The notes under the pieces: generated by a model
Seen by the model: the letters and a program-made list of their open reading frames with translations, nothing else
Told to the model about the DNA's origin: nothing
Databases searched by the model: none
Made by a program: the position numbers and the translations under genes
Part shown: positions 1-6,957 of the stretch, piece by piece
How positions within the stretch are numbered: the first letter of the stretch is position 1
How the letters are laid out: each line of letters opens with the position of its first letter
From: RGIG9041 sp045612565
GTDB lineage: Bacteria > Bacillota > Clostridia > Oscillospirales > QAKW01
Length of the DNA: 18,516 bases
NCBI GenBank assembly: GCA_045612565.1
Contig: JAZKZG010000071.1
Coordinates: forward strand, 1 to 18,516
Direction of reading: 5' to 3'

Positions 1-1
1 G

Positions 2-3000
2 GCTGGAGCAGCAGGTGCTGTTCACGGTTCTCTTCAGGCAGGTGCCCTCACAACAACATTTACGGCGTCACAGGGATTGCTCCTTATGATTCCTAATATG
101 TATAAGATTGCTGGTGAGTTGCTTCCAAGCGTGTTCCATGTTTCAGCACGTACCGTTGCAAGCCACTCACTCTGTATCTTCGGTGACCACGGCGACGTTA
201 TGGCTTGCCGCCAGACAGGTTTTGCTATGCTTTGCGCTGGCAACGTTCAGGAAGTAATGGATCTTGGTGCTGTTGCTCATCTTTCAGCAATCAAAGGTAA
301 GGTTCCGTTCCTTCATTTCTTTGATGGTTTCCGTACATCACACGAACTCCAGAAAATCGAAGTATGGGATTATGATGATCTTGCAGATATGCTTGATATG
401 GATGCTGTAAACGCATTTAGAAAGAATGCTCTCAATCCTGAGAATCCTGTTCTTAGAGGTTCGGCTCAAAACCCTGATATTTTCTTCCAGGCAAGAGAAG
501 CATGTAATAAATATTATACTGCTTTACCTGCTGTTGTTGAAGAATACATGGATAAAGTAAATGCTAAAATCGGCACAAACTACAAACCTTTCAACTATTA
601 TGGTGCTGCTGACGCTGAGCGCGTTATCATCGCTATGGGTTCTGTTTGTGACACAATCGAAGAAGTTGTAGACTTCCTTAACGCACGTGGTGAAAAAGTT
701 GGTCTTATCAAAGTTCGTCTTTACAGACCTTTCTCAACCAAACACCTTCTTGACGTTATGCCTAAGACAGTTAAAAACATTGCTGTTCTTGACAGAACAA
801 AAGAGCCTGGTTCTATCGGTGAGCCTCTTTATCTTGACGTTGTTGCTGCTCTTGCAGGTTCGGAATTTGCTTCAGCTAAAATTGTTGGCGGTAGATACGG
901 TCTTGGTTCAAAAGATACAACTCCCGCAAATATCTGCTCGGTTTACGCTAATCTTGCTGCAGCAGCTCCTAAGCACGAGTTTACAATTGGTATCGTAGAC
1001 GACGTCACAAACCTTTCACTTACAGACACAGAAGATCCTGATACAACTGCTGAGGGTACAGTATCATGCAAATTCTGGGGTCTTGGTTCAGACGGTACTG
1101 TTGGTGCTAACAAGAACTCAATTAAAATCCTCGGTGACCATACAGATAAATATGTTCAGGCATACTTCTCATATGACTCTAAAAAATCAGGCGGCGTTAC
1201 AGTTTCTCACTTGAGATTTGGTGACAAGCCCATCAAATCAACATACTTTATTAAAAAGGCTGACTTTGTTGCATGTCACAATCCTTCATACGTTGGCAAA
1301 TACAACATGGTAACAGATGTTAAGAAGGGTGGTTCATTCCTTCTCAACTGTCCTTGGACAGCAGAGGAACTTGACGAGAGACTTCCTAACGATATGAAAA
1401 AATACATCGCAGAGAACGATATCAACTTCTACACAATCGATGGTATCGCAATTGCTCGCGAAATCGGTCTTGGCGGTAGAATTAACACAATTCTTCAGTC
1501 TGCATTCTTTAAGATCGCAAACATTATTCCTGAGGCTGAGGCTGTTCAGTACATGAAAGACGCAGCAACTGCTTCATACGGCAAAAAAGGTCAACACATT
1601 GTTGATATGAACCATGCTGCTATTGAGGCTGGTGTAAACAGCGCTGTTAAGATTGATGTTCCTGCTTCATGGAAAGATCTTGAAGTTGTTGAAACAAAAG
1701 AAACTGTTGAAACAGACAGAGAAGACCTCAAATCATACGTTGAAAACATCCTTATCCCTGTTAATAAACAGGAAGGTGACAAGCTTCCCGTATCAGCTTT
1801 CAACGAGTACGTTGATGGTCATATGGTACAGGGTGCAGCTGCTTTCGAAAAGAGAGGCGTTGCTGTTACAGTTCCTGAATGGAATGTTGACAAGTGCGTA
1901 CAGTGTAATAAATGTTCAATCGTTTGTCCTCACGCTGTAATTCGTCCGTTCGTTCTTGACGCAGACGAAGTTGCTAATGCTCCTGAAGGTATTGCAACAA
2001 AGAAAATGATCGGTAAAGGAATGGATAAATATCAGTTTACACTTGGTGTTTCTGTTCTTGACTGTACAGGCTGTGGTGTATGTATCACAAGCTGTAAGAC
2101 AAACGCTATCGAGATGAAACCTCTTGACAGCCAGATCAAAAACCAAAAATACTTCAACTACTGTGTTGAAAAAGTATCAGATAAAGAAGATGTATTTGGT
2201 GCTATTAAACTTGAATCTGTTAAGGGTTCACAGTTCAAACAGCCGCTCCTCGAGTACTCAGGTGCTTGTGCAGGCTGTGGTGAAACACCTTATGCAAAAC
2301 TTATGACACAGCTCTTTGGCGACAGAATGTACATTTCAAACGCTACAGGTTGTTCATCAATCTGGGGTGGTAGTGCTCCTGCAACTCCTTATACAGTTAA
2401 CAAGAAGGGCCAGGGTCCTGCTTGGGCTAACTCACTCTTTGAAGATAATGCTGAGCATGGTTACGGTATGTATCTTGGTGCTACACAGCTTCGCGAGAGT
2501 GTTGCAGCTCTTATCAATAAAATGGATGAGATGACAAAGGATGATGCTCTTAAGGCTGCTATTGCTGAGTGGAAAGAAACATACAACGATAGCAAAGCAA
2601 ACCGTCCTGCTTCAGATAAACTCATTGCAGCTCTTGAGAAAGTTGATTGCTGTGAAGAAGGCAAAAAACTTGCTGCTGAAATTCTTGCTTCAAAAGAACA
2701 CATTGCAAAGAAATCAGTTTGGATTCTTGGTGGTGACGGCTGGGCTTATGATATCGGCTTCGGCGGTCTTGATCACGTTCTCGCTTCAAATGAAGATGTA
2801 AATATTCTTGTATTTGATACAGAAGTTTACTCAAATACAGGCGGACAGGCTTCAAAGGCTACTCCTTCTGGTGGTGTTGCTCAGTTTGCAGCTGCAGGTA
2901 AAACAACTAAGAAAAAAGACCTCGGTGCAATCGCACGTTCATATGGTTATGTATATGTTGCACAGGTTTCAATGGGTGCTGACGATGCACAGTGCGTAAA

Positions 3001-3358
3001 AGCATTTGCAGAAGCTGAAGCATATAACGGACCTTCAATCATTATTGCGTATGCTCCCTGTATCAATCACGGTATCAAGACCGGTATGGGTACATCAATG
3101 ATCGAGGCTAAGAAGGCTGTTGAGGCTGGTTATTGGCAGCTTTATCGTTACAATCCTGAACTTGCTGAAGAAGGTAAGAATCCTCTTACACTTGACTCAA
3201 AAGAGCCGACAGCAGATTACAGAGAGTTTATTATGAACGAAGTTCGTTATAATTCTCTTACACGCTCATTCCCTGAAAGAGCAGAAGTTCTCTTTGCTGC
3301 TGCTGAAAAGAGCGCAAAAGAAAAACTCGAAACACTTAAAAAACTTTCAGAAATGTAA
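2..3358 (+). CDS. nifJ: Pyruvate:ferredoxin (flavodoxin) oxidoreductase, 5'-truncated by window edge
   Basis: Oxidatively decarboxylates pyruvate with CoA to acetyl-CoA and CO2, passing electrons to ferredoxin; a cytosolic, oxygen-sensitive core enzyme of anaerobic fermentation. The reading frame is open from base 2, giving 1118 visible residues; single-chain family members have about 1170-1190, so roughly 60 N-terminal residues lie outside. Visible in order: the N-terminal pyruvate-binding domain (GAVHGSLQAG near the start), the gamma-type domain, the EKR-type linker (GDKPIKSTYFIKKADF), two [4Fe-4S] motifs CxxCxxCxxxC starting at visible residues 632 and 688, a CAGCG cluster motif at 756-760, and the thiamine-diphosphate domain (GDGWAYDIGFGG, then SNTGGQASKATP). 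All expected cluster cysteines are present. It is followed directly by a strong terminator, so it ends its transcript. Function is clear; the true start is not visible. Confidence 0.97.
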   Translation, partial: AGAAGAVHGSLQAGALTTTFTASQGLLLMIPNMYKIAGELLPSVFHVSARTVASHSLCIFGDHGDVMACRQTGFAMLCAGNVQEVMDLGAVAHLSAIKGKVPFLHFFDGFRTSHELQKIEVWDYDDLADMLDMDAVNAFRKNALNPENPVLRGSAQNPDIFFQAREACNKYYTALPAVVEEYMDKVNAKIGTNYKPFNYYGAADAERVIIAMGSVCDTIEEVVDFLNARGEKVGLIKVRLYRPFSTKHLLDVMPKTVKNIAVLDRTKEPGSIGEPLYLDVVAALAGSEFASAKIVGGRYGLGSKDTTPANICSVYANLAAAAPKHEFTIGIVDDVTNLSLTDTEDPDTTAEGTVSCKFWGLGSDGTVGANKNSIKILGDHTDKYVQAYFSYDSKKSGGVTVSHLRFGDKPIKSTYFIKKADFVACHNPSYVGKYNMVTDVKKGGSFLLNCPWTAEELDERLPNDMKKYIAENDINFYTIDGIAIAREIGLGGRINTILQSAFFKIANIIPEAEAVQYMKDAATASYGKKGQHIVDMNHAAIEAGVNSAVKIDVPASWKDLEVVETKETVETDREDLKSYVENILIPVNKQEGDKLPVSAFNEYVDGHMVQGAAAFEKRGVAVTVPEWNVDKCVQCNKCSIVCPHAVIRPFVLDADEVANAPEGIATKKMIGKGMDKYQFTLGVSVLDCTGCGVCITSCKTNAIEMKPLDSQIKNQKYFNYCVEKVSDKEDVFGAIKLESVKGSQFKQPLLEYSGACAGCGETPYAKLMTQLFGDRMYISNATGCSSIWGGSAPATPYTVNKKGQGPAWANSLFEDNAEHGYGMYLGATQLRESVAALINKMDEMTKDDALKAAIAEWKETYNDSKANRPASDKLIAALEKVDCCEEGKKLAAEILASKEHIAKKSVWILGGDGWAYDIGFGGLDHVLASNEDVNILVFDTEVYSNTGGQASKATPSGGVAQFAAAGKTTKKKDLGAIARSYGYVYVAQVSMGADDAQCVKAFAEAEAYNGPSIIIAYAPCINHGIKTGMGTSMIEAKKAVEAGYWQLYRYNPELAEEGKNPLTLDSKEPTADYREFIMNEVRYNSLTRSFPERAEVLFAAAEKSAKEKLETLKKLSEM

Positions 3359-3365
3359 GTTTGTA

Positions 3366-3396
3366 AAAAAGCGGTGGTATTTTGCCACCGCTTTTT
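3366..3396 (+). terminator. Rho-independent terminator of nifJ
   Basis: A 7-bp GC-rich stem (gcggtgg at 3371-3377 with ccaccgc at 3385-3391, 7-nt loop) is flanked by five A and five T, giving a 12-bp stem if the A/T pairs form and a short U tract. It begins 7 nt after the nifJ stop codon. Confidence 0.9.
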
Positions 3397-3436
3397 AATA
3401 TTTTTTACAAAATTTTTCCAAGTATTTAATTCGTAC

Positions 3437-3466
3437 TTGAAAAAAACTAATTATTTGTGCTATACT
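3437..3466 (+). promoter_or_regulatory. Sigma-A type promoter for guaA
   Basis: TTGAAA (3437-3442) and TATACT (3461-3466) are separated by 18 bp. A TG at 3458-3459 forms an extended -10. The ribosome binding site ggagga (3487-3492) and ATG follow at 3499. The leader is only about 25 nt, leaving no room for a purine riboswitch. Confidence 0.7.
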
Positions 3467-3498
3467 GTTATCATTAATATAAATTTGGAGGAATAAAA

Positions 3499-4479
3499 AT
3501 GGATAATAACAAGCGCCCTGATTCTATGGTTCGTATAACAACAAAAGAACTTGCTGAAGCTTTTATCGAAGAACAGGTTGCTGCTGTACGTGCACAGGTT
3601 GGTGACAAAAAAGTTCTTCTCGCTCTTTCCGGAGGTGTTGATTCCTCTGTTGTTGCCGGTCTTTTAATTAAGGCAATTGGTAAGCAACTTGTTTGTGTTC
3701 ATGTAAACCACGGTCTTATGCGTAAAGGTGAAAGTGAACAGGTTGTAGAAGTCTTTGGTAAAGAACTTGATGCAAACCTTATTTACGTCGATGCAACAGA
3801 CAGATTTCTTGATTTGCTTTCAGGTGTAAGCGAACCTGAGAAAAAAAGAAAGATTATAGGTGGAGAATTTATCAAAGTTTTTGATGAAGAAGCAAAAAAA
3901 CTTGAAGGGATTTCATTCCTCGCACAAGGCACAATTTATCCCGATATTTTGGAGTCTGACGGTGTTAAAGCACATCATAACGTTGGTGGTCTTCCTGAAG
4001 ATATGCAGTTTGAACTCGTTGAACCTGTTAAACTTCTTTATAAGGATGAAGTAAGAGTTGTAGGAGATGCTCTCGGTCTTCCGCATAATATGGTATACCG
4101 TCAGCCGTTTCCCGGTCCCGGTCTCGGCGTTCGTTGCCTTGGCGCTATAACAAGAGATAGACTTCACGCTTTGAGAGAGGCTGATGCAATTCTTCGTGAA
4201 GAGTTTGAGCTTAATGGTCTTGCCGGCAAGGTATGGCAGTATTTTATTGCGGTACCTGATATGAAAAGCGTTGGTGTTAAAGATGATAAACGCTATGAAG
4301 GCTGGCCTGCAATTATTCGTGCTGTCAATACAACAGATGCTATGTCGGCGACTATTGAAGAAATCCCTTATGTTCTTTTGCACAAGATTACGGATAGAAT
4401 TACTCATGAGGTGAACGGAATTAACCGTGTTCTTTTGGACCTTACACCTAAGCCTATTGGCACAATTGAGTGGGAATAA
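3499..4479 (+). CDS. guaA: GMP synthase, ATP-pyrophosphatase/dimerisation subunit (no glutaminase domain)
   Basis: Adenylates XMP and replaces the adenylate with ammonia to form GMP, the last step of de novo guanine nucleotide synthesis. The 326 residues match only the C-terminal part of usual two-domain GMP synthases (about 510-525 aa). The PP-loop SGGVDSS is at residues 44-50, FPGPGLGVR at about 204-212, and the C-terminus is the family's KPIGTIEWE. The class-I glutamine amidotransferase half is absent. The gene has its own promoter and a well-spaced ggagga before the ATG, so it is not a truncation. It therefore needs a separate glutaminase subunit, as in archaeal split GMP synthases, or free ammonia; none is encoded in this window. 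The last codons form one copy of the 12-bp repeat bounding the downstream island. Confidence 0.93.
   Translation: MDNNKRPDSMVRITTKELAEAFIEEQVAAVRAQVGDKKVLLALSGGVDSSVVAGLLIKAIGKQLVCVHVNHGLMRKGESEQVVEVFGKELDANLIYVDATDRFLDLLSGVSEPEKKRKIIGGEFIKVFDEEAKKLEGISFLAQGTIYPDILESDGVKAHHNVGGLPEDMQFELVEPVKLLYKDEVRVVGDALGLPHNMVYRQPFPGPGLGVRCLGAITRDRLHALREADAILREEFELNGLAGKVWQYFIAVPDMKSVGVKDDKRYEGWPAIIRAVNTTDAMSATIEEIPYVLLHKITDRITHEVNGINRVLLDLTPKPIGTIEWE
4468..4479 (+). repeat. Left direct repeat (attL-like), 3' end of guaA
   Basis: gagtgggaataa, encoding the last three residues and stop of guaA. Identical to 6804-6815; the flanking bases differ on both sides. Confidence 0.7.
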
Positions 4480-4506
4480 TACCAACTTAATACAGTTTAT
4501 TTACAG

Positions 4507-4543
4507 TAGCAGACAGTGGTTTTCATTGTCTGCTATTAATTTA
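4507..4543 (+). terminator. Possible terminator after guaA, inside the island's left end
   Basis: Nine-bp perfect stem (tagcagaca at 4507-4515 with tgtctgcta at 4527-4535), extendable by three pairs including one G-U, then a T/A-rich stretch rather than a clean U tract. It now serves guaA but lies within the inserted segment. Confidence 0.6.
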
Positions 4544-4595
4544 AATTCTCATTATTTTTAGAGCAATAATTATCCTTTACCAGAGCCACAGAAAC

Positions 4596-4612
4596 CGTAA
4601 TTACGATATAAT
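4596..4612 (+). promoter_or_regulatory. Weak promoter -10 with adjacent palindrome
   Basis: A consensus TATAAT (4607-4612) stands just after the perfect 10-bp palindrome cgtaattacg (4596-4605), upstream of the hypothetical gene at 4665. No good -35 is seen at the right distance. The palindrome could be an operator, but this is only a suggestion. Confidence 0.3.
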
Positions 4613-4664
4613 TTACGCTTGATTGTTGATTTATATAATAAATATCTTCATGAGGATGATATTT

Positions 4665-4826
4665 ATGAAAAAACAAATCACGTTAGAAATCGACGAAAAC
4701 ATTTTGCCTCGTTTTAATTTGGCTTTACATTTAAATTACGAATTATCTAACGATGTATGTGAAGCATTTATGAAAAGATATTTTATGGAGAACTTTTCAA
4801 AAGAAAATAACGTATATACACCTTAA
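4665..4826 (+). CDS. Short hypothetical protein, ribbon-helix-helix-like N-terminus, probably frame-broken
   Basis: 53 codons from ATG 4665, preceded by a gagg ribosome binding site (4652-4655); an in-frame ATG at 4623 has no such site. The protein starts MKKQITLEIDENILPRFNLA, a strand followed by helices, like the N-terminus of ribbon-helix-helix proteins; this is a resemblance only. It stops at 4824-4826. Meanwhile a second frame, open from 4774 through this stop, carries on to 5205 without a ribosome binding site of its own. The simplest reading is one gene of about 180 codons split by a frameshift in the A-rich stretch around 4800-4810. A short stem (4640-4646 with 4658-4664) encloses the ribosome binding site and could limit translation. 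Confidence 0.45.
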   Translation: MKKQITLEIDENILPRFNLALHLNYELSNDVCEAFMKRYFMENFSKENNVYTP

Positions 4827-4869
4827 GTTCGATGTTTATGTATCTACTTTTGCTTCTAATTTTGCGCAA

Positions 4870-5205
4870 ATGAAGTTTGACAGTGAAAAATCACACGGCA
4901 AAGTATTTGTTGTGAATGAAAACAAGATCGTTTCTTTGTGGGATTATATCGAGGATGAAGTTATGAAATACAAGGATGACTTTTTGAAATTGCACCCTAC
5001 GGATAAAGGCTATTTCAATCGTAAAAACCAAATGAATACAGTCAAAATCGAAATAGACGGAACGGACCATATGCAAATGTTATATATGATGCGTTGTTTG
5101 GAACTGGAGTGCGGATATGAGTGTTTTGGTAATGGAGCAGATATATTCCAAAAGAAATGCCCAAAATGTCAGGTGGGCATAGACACAGGCTTTACTACTA
5201 GATAG
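4870..5205 (+). CDS. Hypothetical protein with C-terminal CxxC, likely 3' part of a frameshifted gene
   Basis: 111 codons from the only in-frame ATG, but nothing resembling a ribosome binding site precedes it. The same frame is open back to 4774, with residues that read like coding sequence (for example KFDVYVSTFASNFAQ). I do not recognise the family. The C-terminal region has several cysteines (RCLELECGYECFG, then KKCPKC), suggesting a small zinc ribbon. It is followed 11 nt later by the small membrane protein gene at 5217. It is probably the distal part of the gene starting at 4665 and may no longer be translated. Confidence 0.4.
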   Translation: MKFDSEKSHGKVFVVNENKIVSLWDYIEDEVMKYKDDFLKLHPTDKGYFNRKNQMNTVKIEIDGTDHMQMLYMMRCLELECGYECFGNGADIFQKKCPKCQVGIDTGFTTR

Positions 5206-5216
5206 GATTGGTAAAA

Positions 5217-5387
5217 ATGCGCTTGTACAACTCTTATGAGAACTATCGACAGTATAGGAAAAACAGGCGTCGCTATGAAGCTGAATCTGGATTTTTACCT
5301 GCGCTAATATTCTTTGCAATACTGTCACATTTGATTAAAGCTTTAATCATTATTATTTCTATCTTGTTGGTTTATTTGCAGGTATAA
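5217..5387 (+). CDS. Small membrane protein, 56 aa
   Basis: The ORF runs from ATG 5217 to TAA 5385-5387. A weak ribosome binding site (aggattgg) lies about 7 nt upstream. The N-terminal third is basic and aromatic, with Arg/Tyr-rich YENYRQYRKNRRRY at residues 7-20. From about residue 25 to the end it is almost entirely hydrophobic (LIFFAILSHLI, then ALIIIISILLVYL), forming one long or two short membrane segments with the basic part expected in the cytoplasm. Family and function are not recognised. It sits in the island between the cysteine-containing hypothetical and the nucleotidyltransferase, on the same strand. Confidence 0.5.
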   Translation: MRLYNSYENYRQYRKNRRRYEAESGFLPALIFFAILSHLIKALIIIISILLVYLQV

Positions 5388-5433
5388 AGATATATTGTGC
5401 ATATATGGAGAAAAAGAAAAGGCGGTGAAGTAA

Positions 5434-6111
5434 ATGATAGAAATAACCACTTGGATGGACGATTTTTTGAAATCCATAAATGAAACTTTTGCAGACCGTG
5501 TTTGGTTTGTCGGTTTGCAAGGTAGTTATGGTCGTTGTGAAGCAACCGAAACAAGCGATATTGATGTTGTGGTAATTCTTGACGAATTATCCATTTCAGA
5601 TGTTCATAAATACAGTGTAATGTTAGACTCACTACCGCATAGAGAACTGGTTTGCGGATTTCTTTCGGGCAAAAACGAAATTATGAATTGGGAGCCATCT
5701 GATCTTTTTCAGTTTTGCAATGACACAACACCAATTAAGGGAAGCCTAAACGAGGTTTTGGCTATTGTTGATGCAAGTGCTGTGAACAGAGCAATCAAAA
5801 TCGGCGTTTGCAATATCTATCACGGCTGTGTTCATAATATCCTTCATGAAAAAAGCGAAGATATTTTAAAAGGATTATATAAATCGGCTTCTTTTGTTGT
5901 GCAGGCAATTGTCTTTAAACAGACCGGAAATTATATCAGTCAACAAAAAGAATTGCTTCAAGTTGTGTCTTCCGATGAAAAAGTTATTATAGAAACTTTG
6001 TTGGATTTAAAAAATGGGAAAACAGTAGATTTCACTTTTGCGTCCAAAACATTGTTTGCTTGGTCAAAGAAATGGATTAGTAAAAACAGTAAAGCCATTT
6101 CCAACGGATAA
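5434..6111 (+). CDS. Nucleotidyltransferase domain protein (Pol-beta/MNT fold)
   Basis: 225 aa. Residues 30-45 carry the nucleotidyltransferase signature: G30-S31, then S41-D42-I43-D44-V45, where the two aspartates bind the metal ions that activate the transferred nucleotide. The remainder is mostly helical (about residues 120-225), as in aminoglycoside or lincosamide nucleotidyltransferases and MNT-type proteins, but I cannot assign a substrate. Start: ATG 5434 follows ggcggtgaag with good spacing. The next gene, a CDP-alcohol phosphatidyltransferase, begins 8 nt after the stop, so the two are probably one transcript. Alternatives include an antibiotic-modifying enzyme, a protein-modifying (AMPylating) enzyme, or a step in making an activated alcohol. 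No HEPN partner is adjacent. Confidence 0.8.
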   Translation: MIEITTWMDDFLKSINETFADRVWFVGLQGSYGRCEATETSDIDVVVILDELSISDVHKYSVMLDSLPHRELVCGFLSGKNEIMNWEPSDLFQFCNDTTPIKGSLNEVLAIVDASAVNRAIKIGVCNIYHGCVHNILHEKSEDILKGLYKSASFVVQAIVFKQTGNYISQQKELLQVVSSDEKVIIETLLDLKNGKTVDFTFASKTLFAWSKKWISKNSKAISNG

Positions 6112-6119
6112 AGTCGAAT

Positions 6120-6626
6120 ATGAAAGAACACATTGCTAACACAATTTCAGCCTTACGTATCGTAGGCAGTATTGCTTTGTTGTTTTATTCTGTACTTTCC
6201 TGGGAATTTCTTGCTCTATATTCGCTTTGCGGATTTACCGATTTGATTGACGGAACAATAGCAAGAAAGACAAATTCAGTCAGCGAATTTGGATCAAAGT
6301 TAGATATGGTAGCGGATTTCATATTTATATCGTTATCTTTGATAAAATTTCTACCGCTTATAATTCTTCCTACGTGGCTATGGGTATGGATCGGTGTTAT
6401 AGCAATTATTAAAATAACTAATACTGTTATGGGATTTGTTTGCAGAAAGAAGCTTGTGGCTTTACATACCATTTTAAATAAAATTACGGGCTTGTTGCTA
6501 TTTCTTCTTCCGTTATCTTTATATATAATTGATACGAGATACGGTGTCTTTATAGTATGTGTCATAGCAACAGTTGCGGCACTTCAAGAAAACTATTATA
6601 TTGAAACGGACAGAAAAAACAATTGA
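6120..6626 (+). CDS. CDP-alcohol phosphatidyltransferase family membrane enzyme
   Basis: 168 aa, integral membrane. The complete family signature D-x2-D-G-x2-A-R-x8-G-x3-D-x3-D is present: D41, D44, G45, A48, R49, G58, D62, D66. These enzymes displace CMP from a CDP-alcohol such as CDP-diacylglycerol to make phospholipids or phosphorylated head groups. The protein is short but within the range of PgsA-like members, with about five to six hydrophobic segments around the active-site loop. The ribosome binding site is weak and the gap to the nucleotidyltransferase gene is 8 nt, suggesting translational coupling. Location inside the guaA-associated island argues that it is an accessory enzyme rather than the housekeeping phosphatidylglycerol phosphate synthase. 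The acceptor alcohol cannot be told from sequence. Confidence 0.85.
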   Translation: MKEHIANTISALRIVGSIALLFYSVLSWEFLALYSLCGFTDLIDGTIARKTNSVSEFGSKLDMVADFIFISLSLIKFLPLIILPTWLWVWIGVIAIIKITNTVMGFVCRKKLVALHTILNKITGLLLFLLPLSLYIIDTRYGVFIVCVIATVAALQENYYIETDRKNN

Positions 6627-6803
6627 TATATTATAAGCAACACTTGATTTTTAAGCCGAAATCATTTATAACACCTATGTCAGTGTGGCAGCACTATGGC
6701 AACAAAAAATTGATAGTCCATACTTTATGGATAATACAGATGTATGAGATACCACGAGTTAAACCACCTATACAAAATTGTTAAGGCTATCTTTTTTGAG
6801 AGC
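6627..6803 (+). other. Right end of island, no recognisable gene
   Basis: About 180 nt between the last island gene and the right 12-bp repeat. Short frames exist (a 35-codon ORF at 6677-6784; a 23-codon frame at 6744-6815 ending in Ser-Glu-Trp-Glu), but neither has a ribosome binding site or a recognisable motif. No tyrosine or serine recombinase remnant could be read on either strand. Confidence 0.4.
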
Positions 6804-6815
6804 GAGTGGGAATAA
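6804..6815 (+). repeat. Right direct repeat (attR-like)
   Basis: gagtgggaataa, identical to the guaA 3' end at 4468-4479 and followed by a terminator hairpin at 6827. Confidence 0.7.
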
Positions 6816-6826
6816 AGACATTATAT

Positions 6827-6870
6827 AATTAAAAGCGGCTTGGAAATGTATTTCCAAGTCGCTTTTAATT
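6827..6870. terminator. Strong bidirectional hairpin, probably guaA's original terminator
   Basis: A 20-bp stem with one G-U pair and a 4-nt loop (6827-6846 with 6851-6870), with A-rich left and T-rich right ends so it can end transcription on both strands. It lies 11 nt after the right copy of the guaA stop codon and about 90 nt beyond the end of the minus-strand deaminase gene. Confidence 0.85.
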
Positions 6871-6957
6871 AATAATTCTGCATACACGTTTACGTTGCTT
6901 TTTGTTATATTTTGCGTTTGTATAATTATATCGTATTTTGCGCCAATTTATAATCTG

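Larger units (their letters stand above)
4468..6815. mobile_element. Putative genomic island or element remnant integrated at the 3' end of guaA
   Basis: An exact 12-bp direct repeat, gagtgggaataa, occurs at 4468-4479 (the guaA Glu-Trp-Glu-stop) and at 6804-6815. The repeat unit is 2336 bp. Eleven nt after the right copy starts a 20-bp hairpin with T-rich ends (6827-6870), the expected place for guaA's own terminator, which suggests it was pushed away by an insertion. The 3' end of guaA is a known integration hotspot for islands and phages, because recombination there rebuilds the gene's last codons. Cargo: a broken hypothetical gene, a small membrane protein, a nucleotidyltransferase and a CDP-alcohol phosphatidyltransferase, all on the plus strand. 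No integrase or mobilisation gene is recognisable, so it is either a decayed element or one mobilised in trans. Confidence 0.65.

Noticed and set aside
3397..3498. Purine riboswitch ahead of guaA
   Set aside because: The promoter leaves a leader of only about 25 nt, and none of the conserved aptamer core sequences is visible.
3913..4485. 190-codon open frame on the minus strand
   Set aside because: Antisense to guaA, whose protein motifs and ribosome binding site are clear; no recognisable product.
6677..6815. Short frames near the right repeat as an integrase remnant
   Set aside because: Translations in all frames show none of the conserved recombinase motifs (for example the LGH-type or the terminal tyrosine context) and there is no ribosome binding site.
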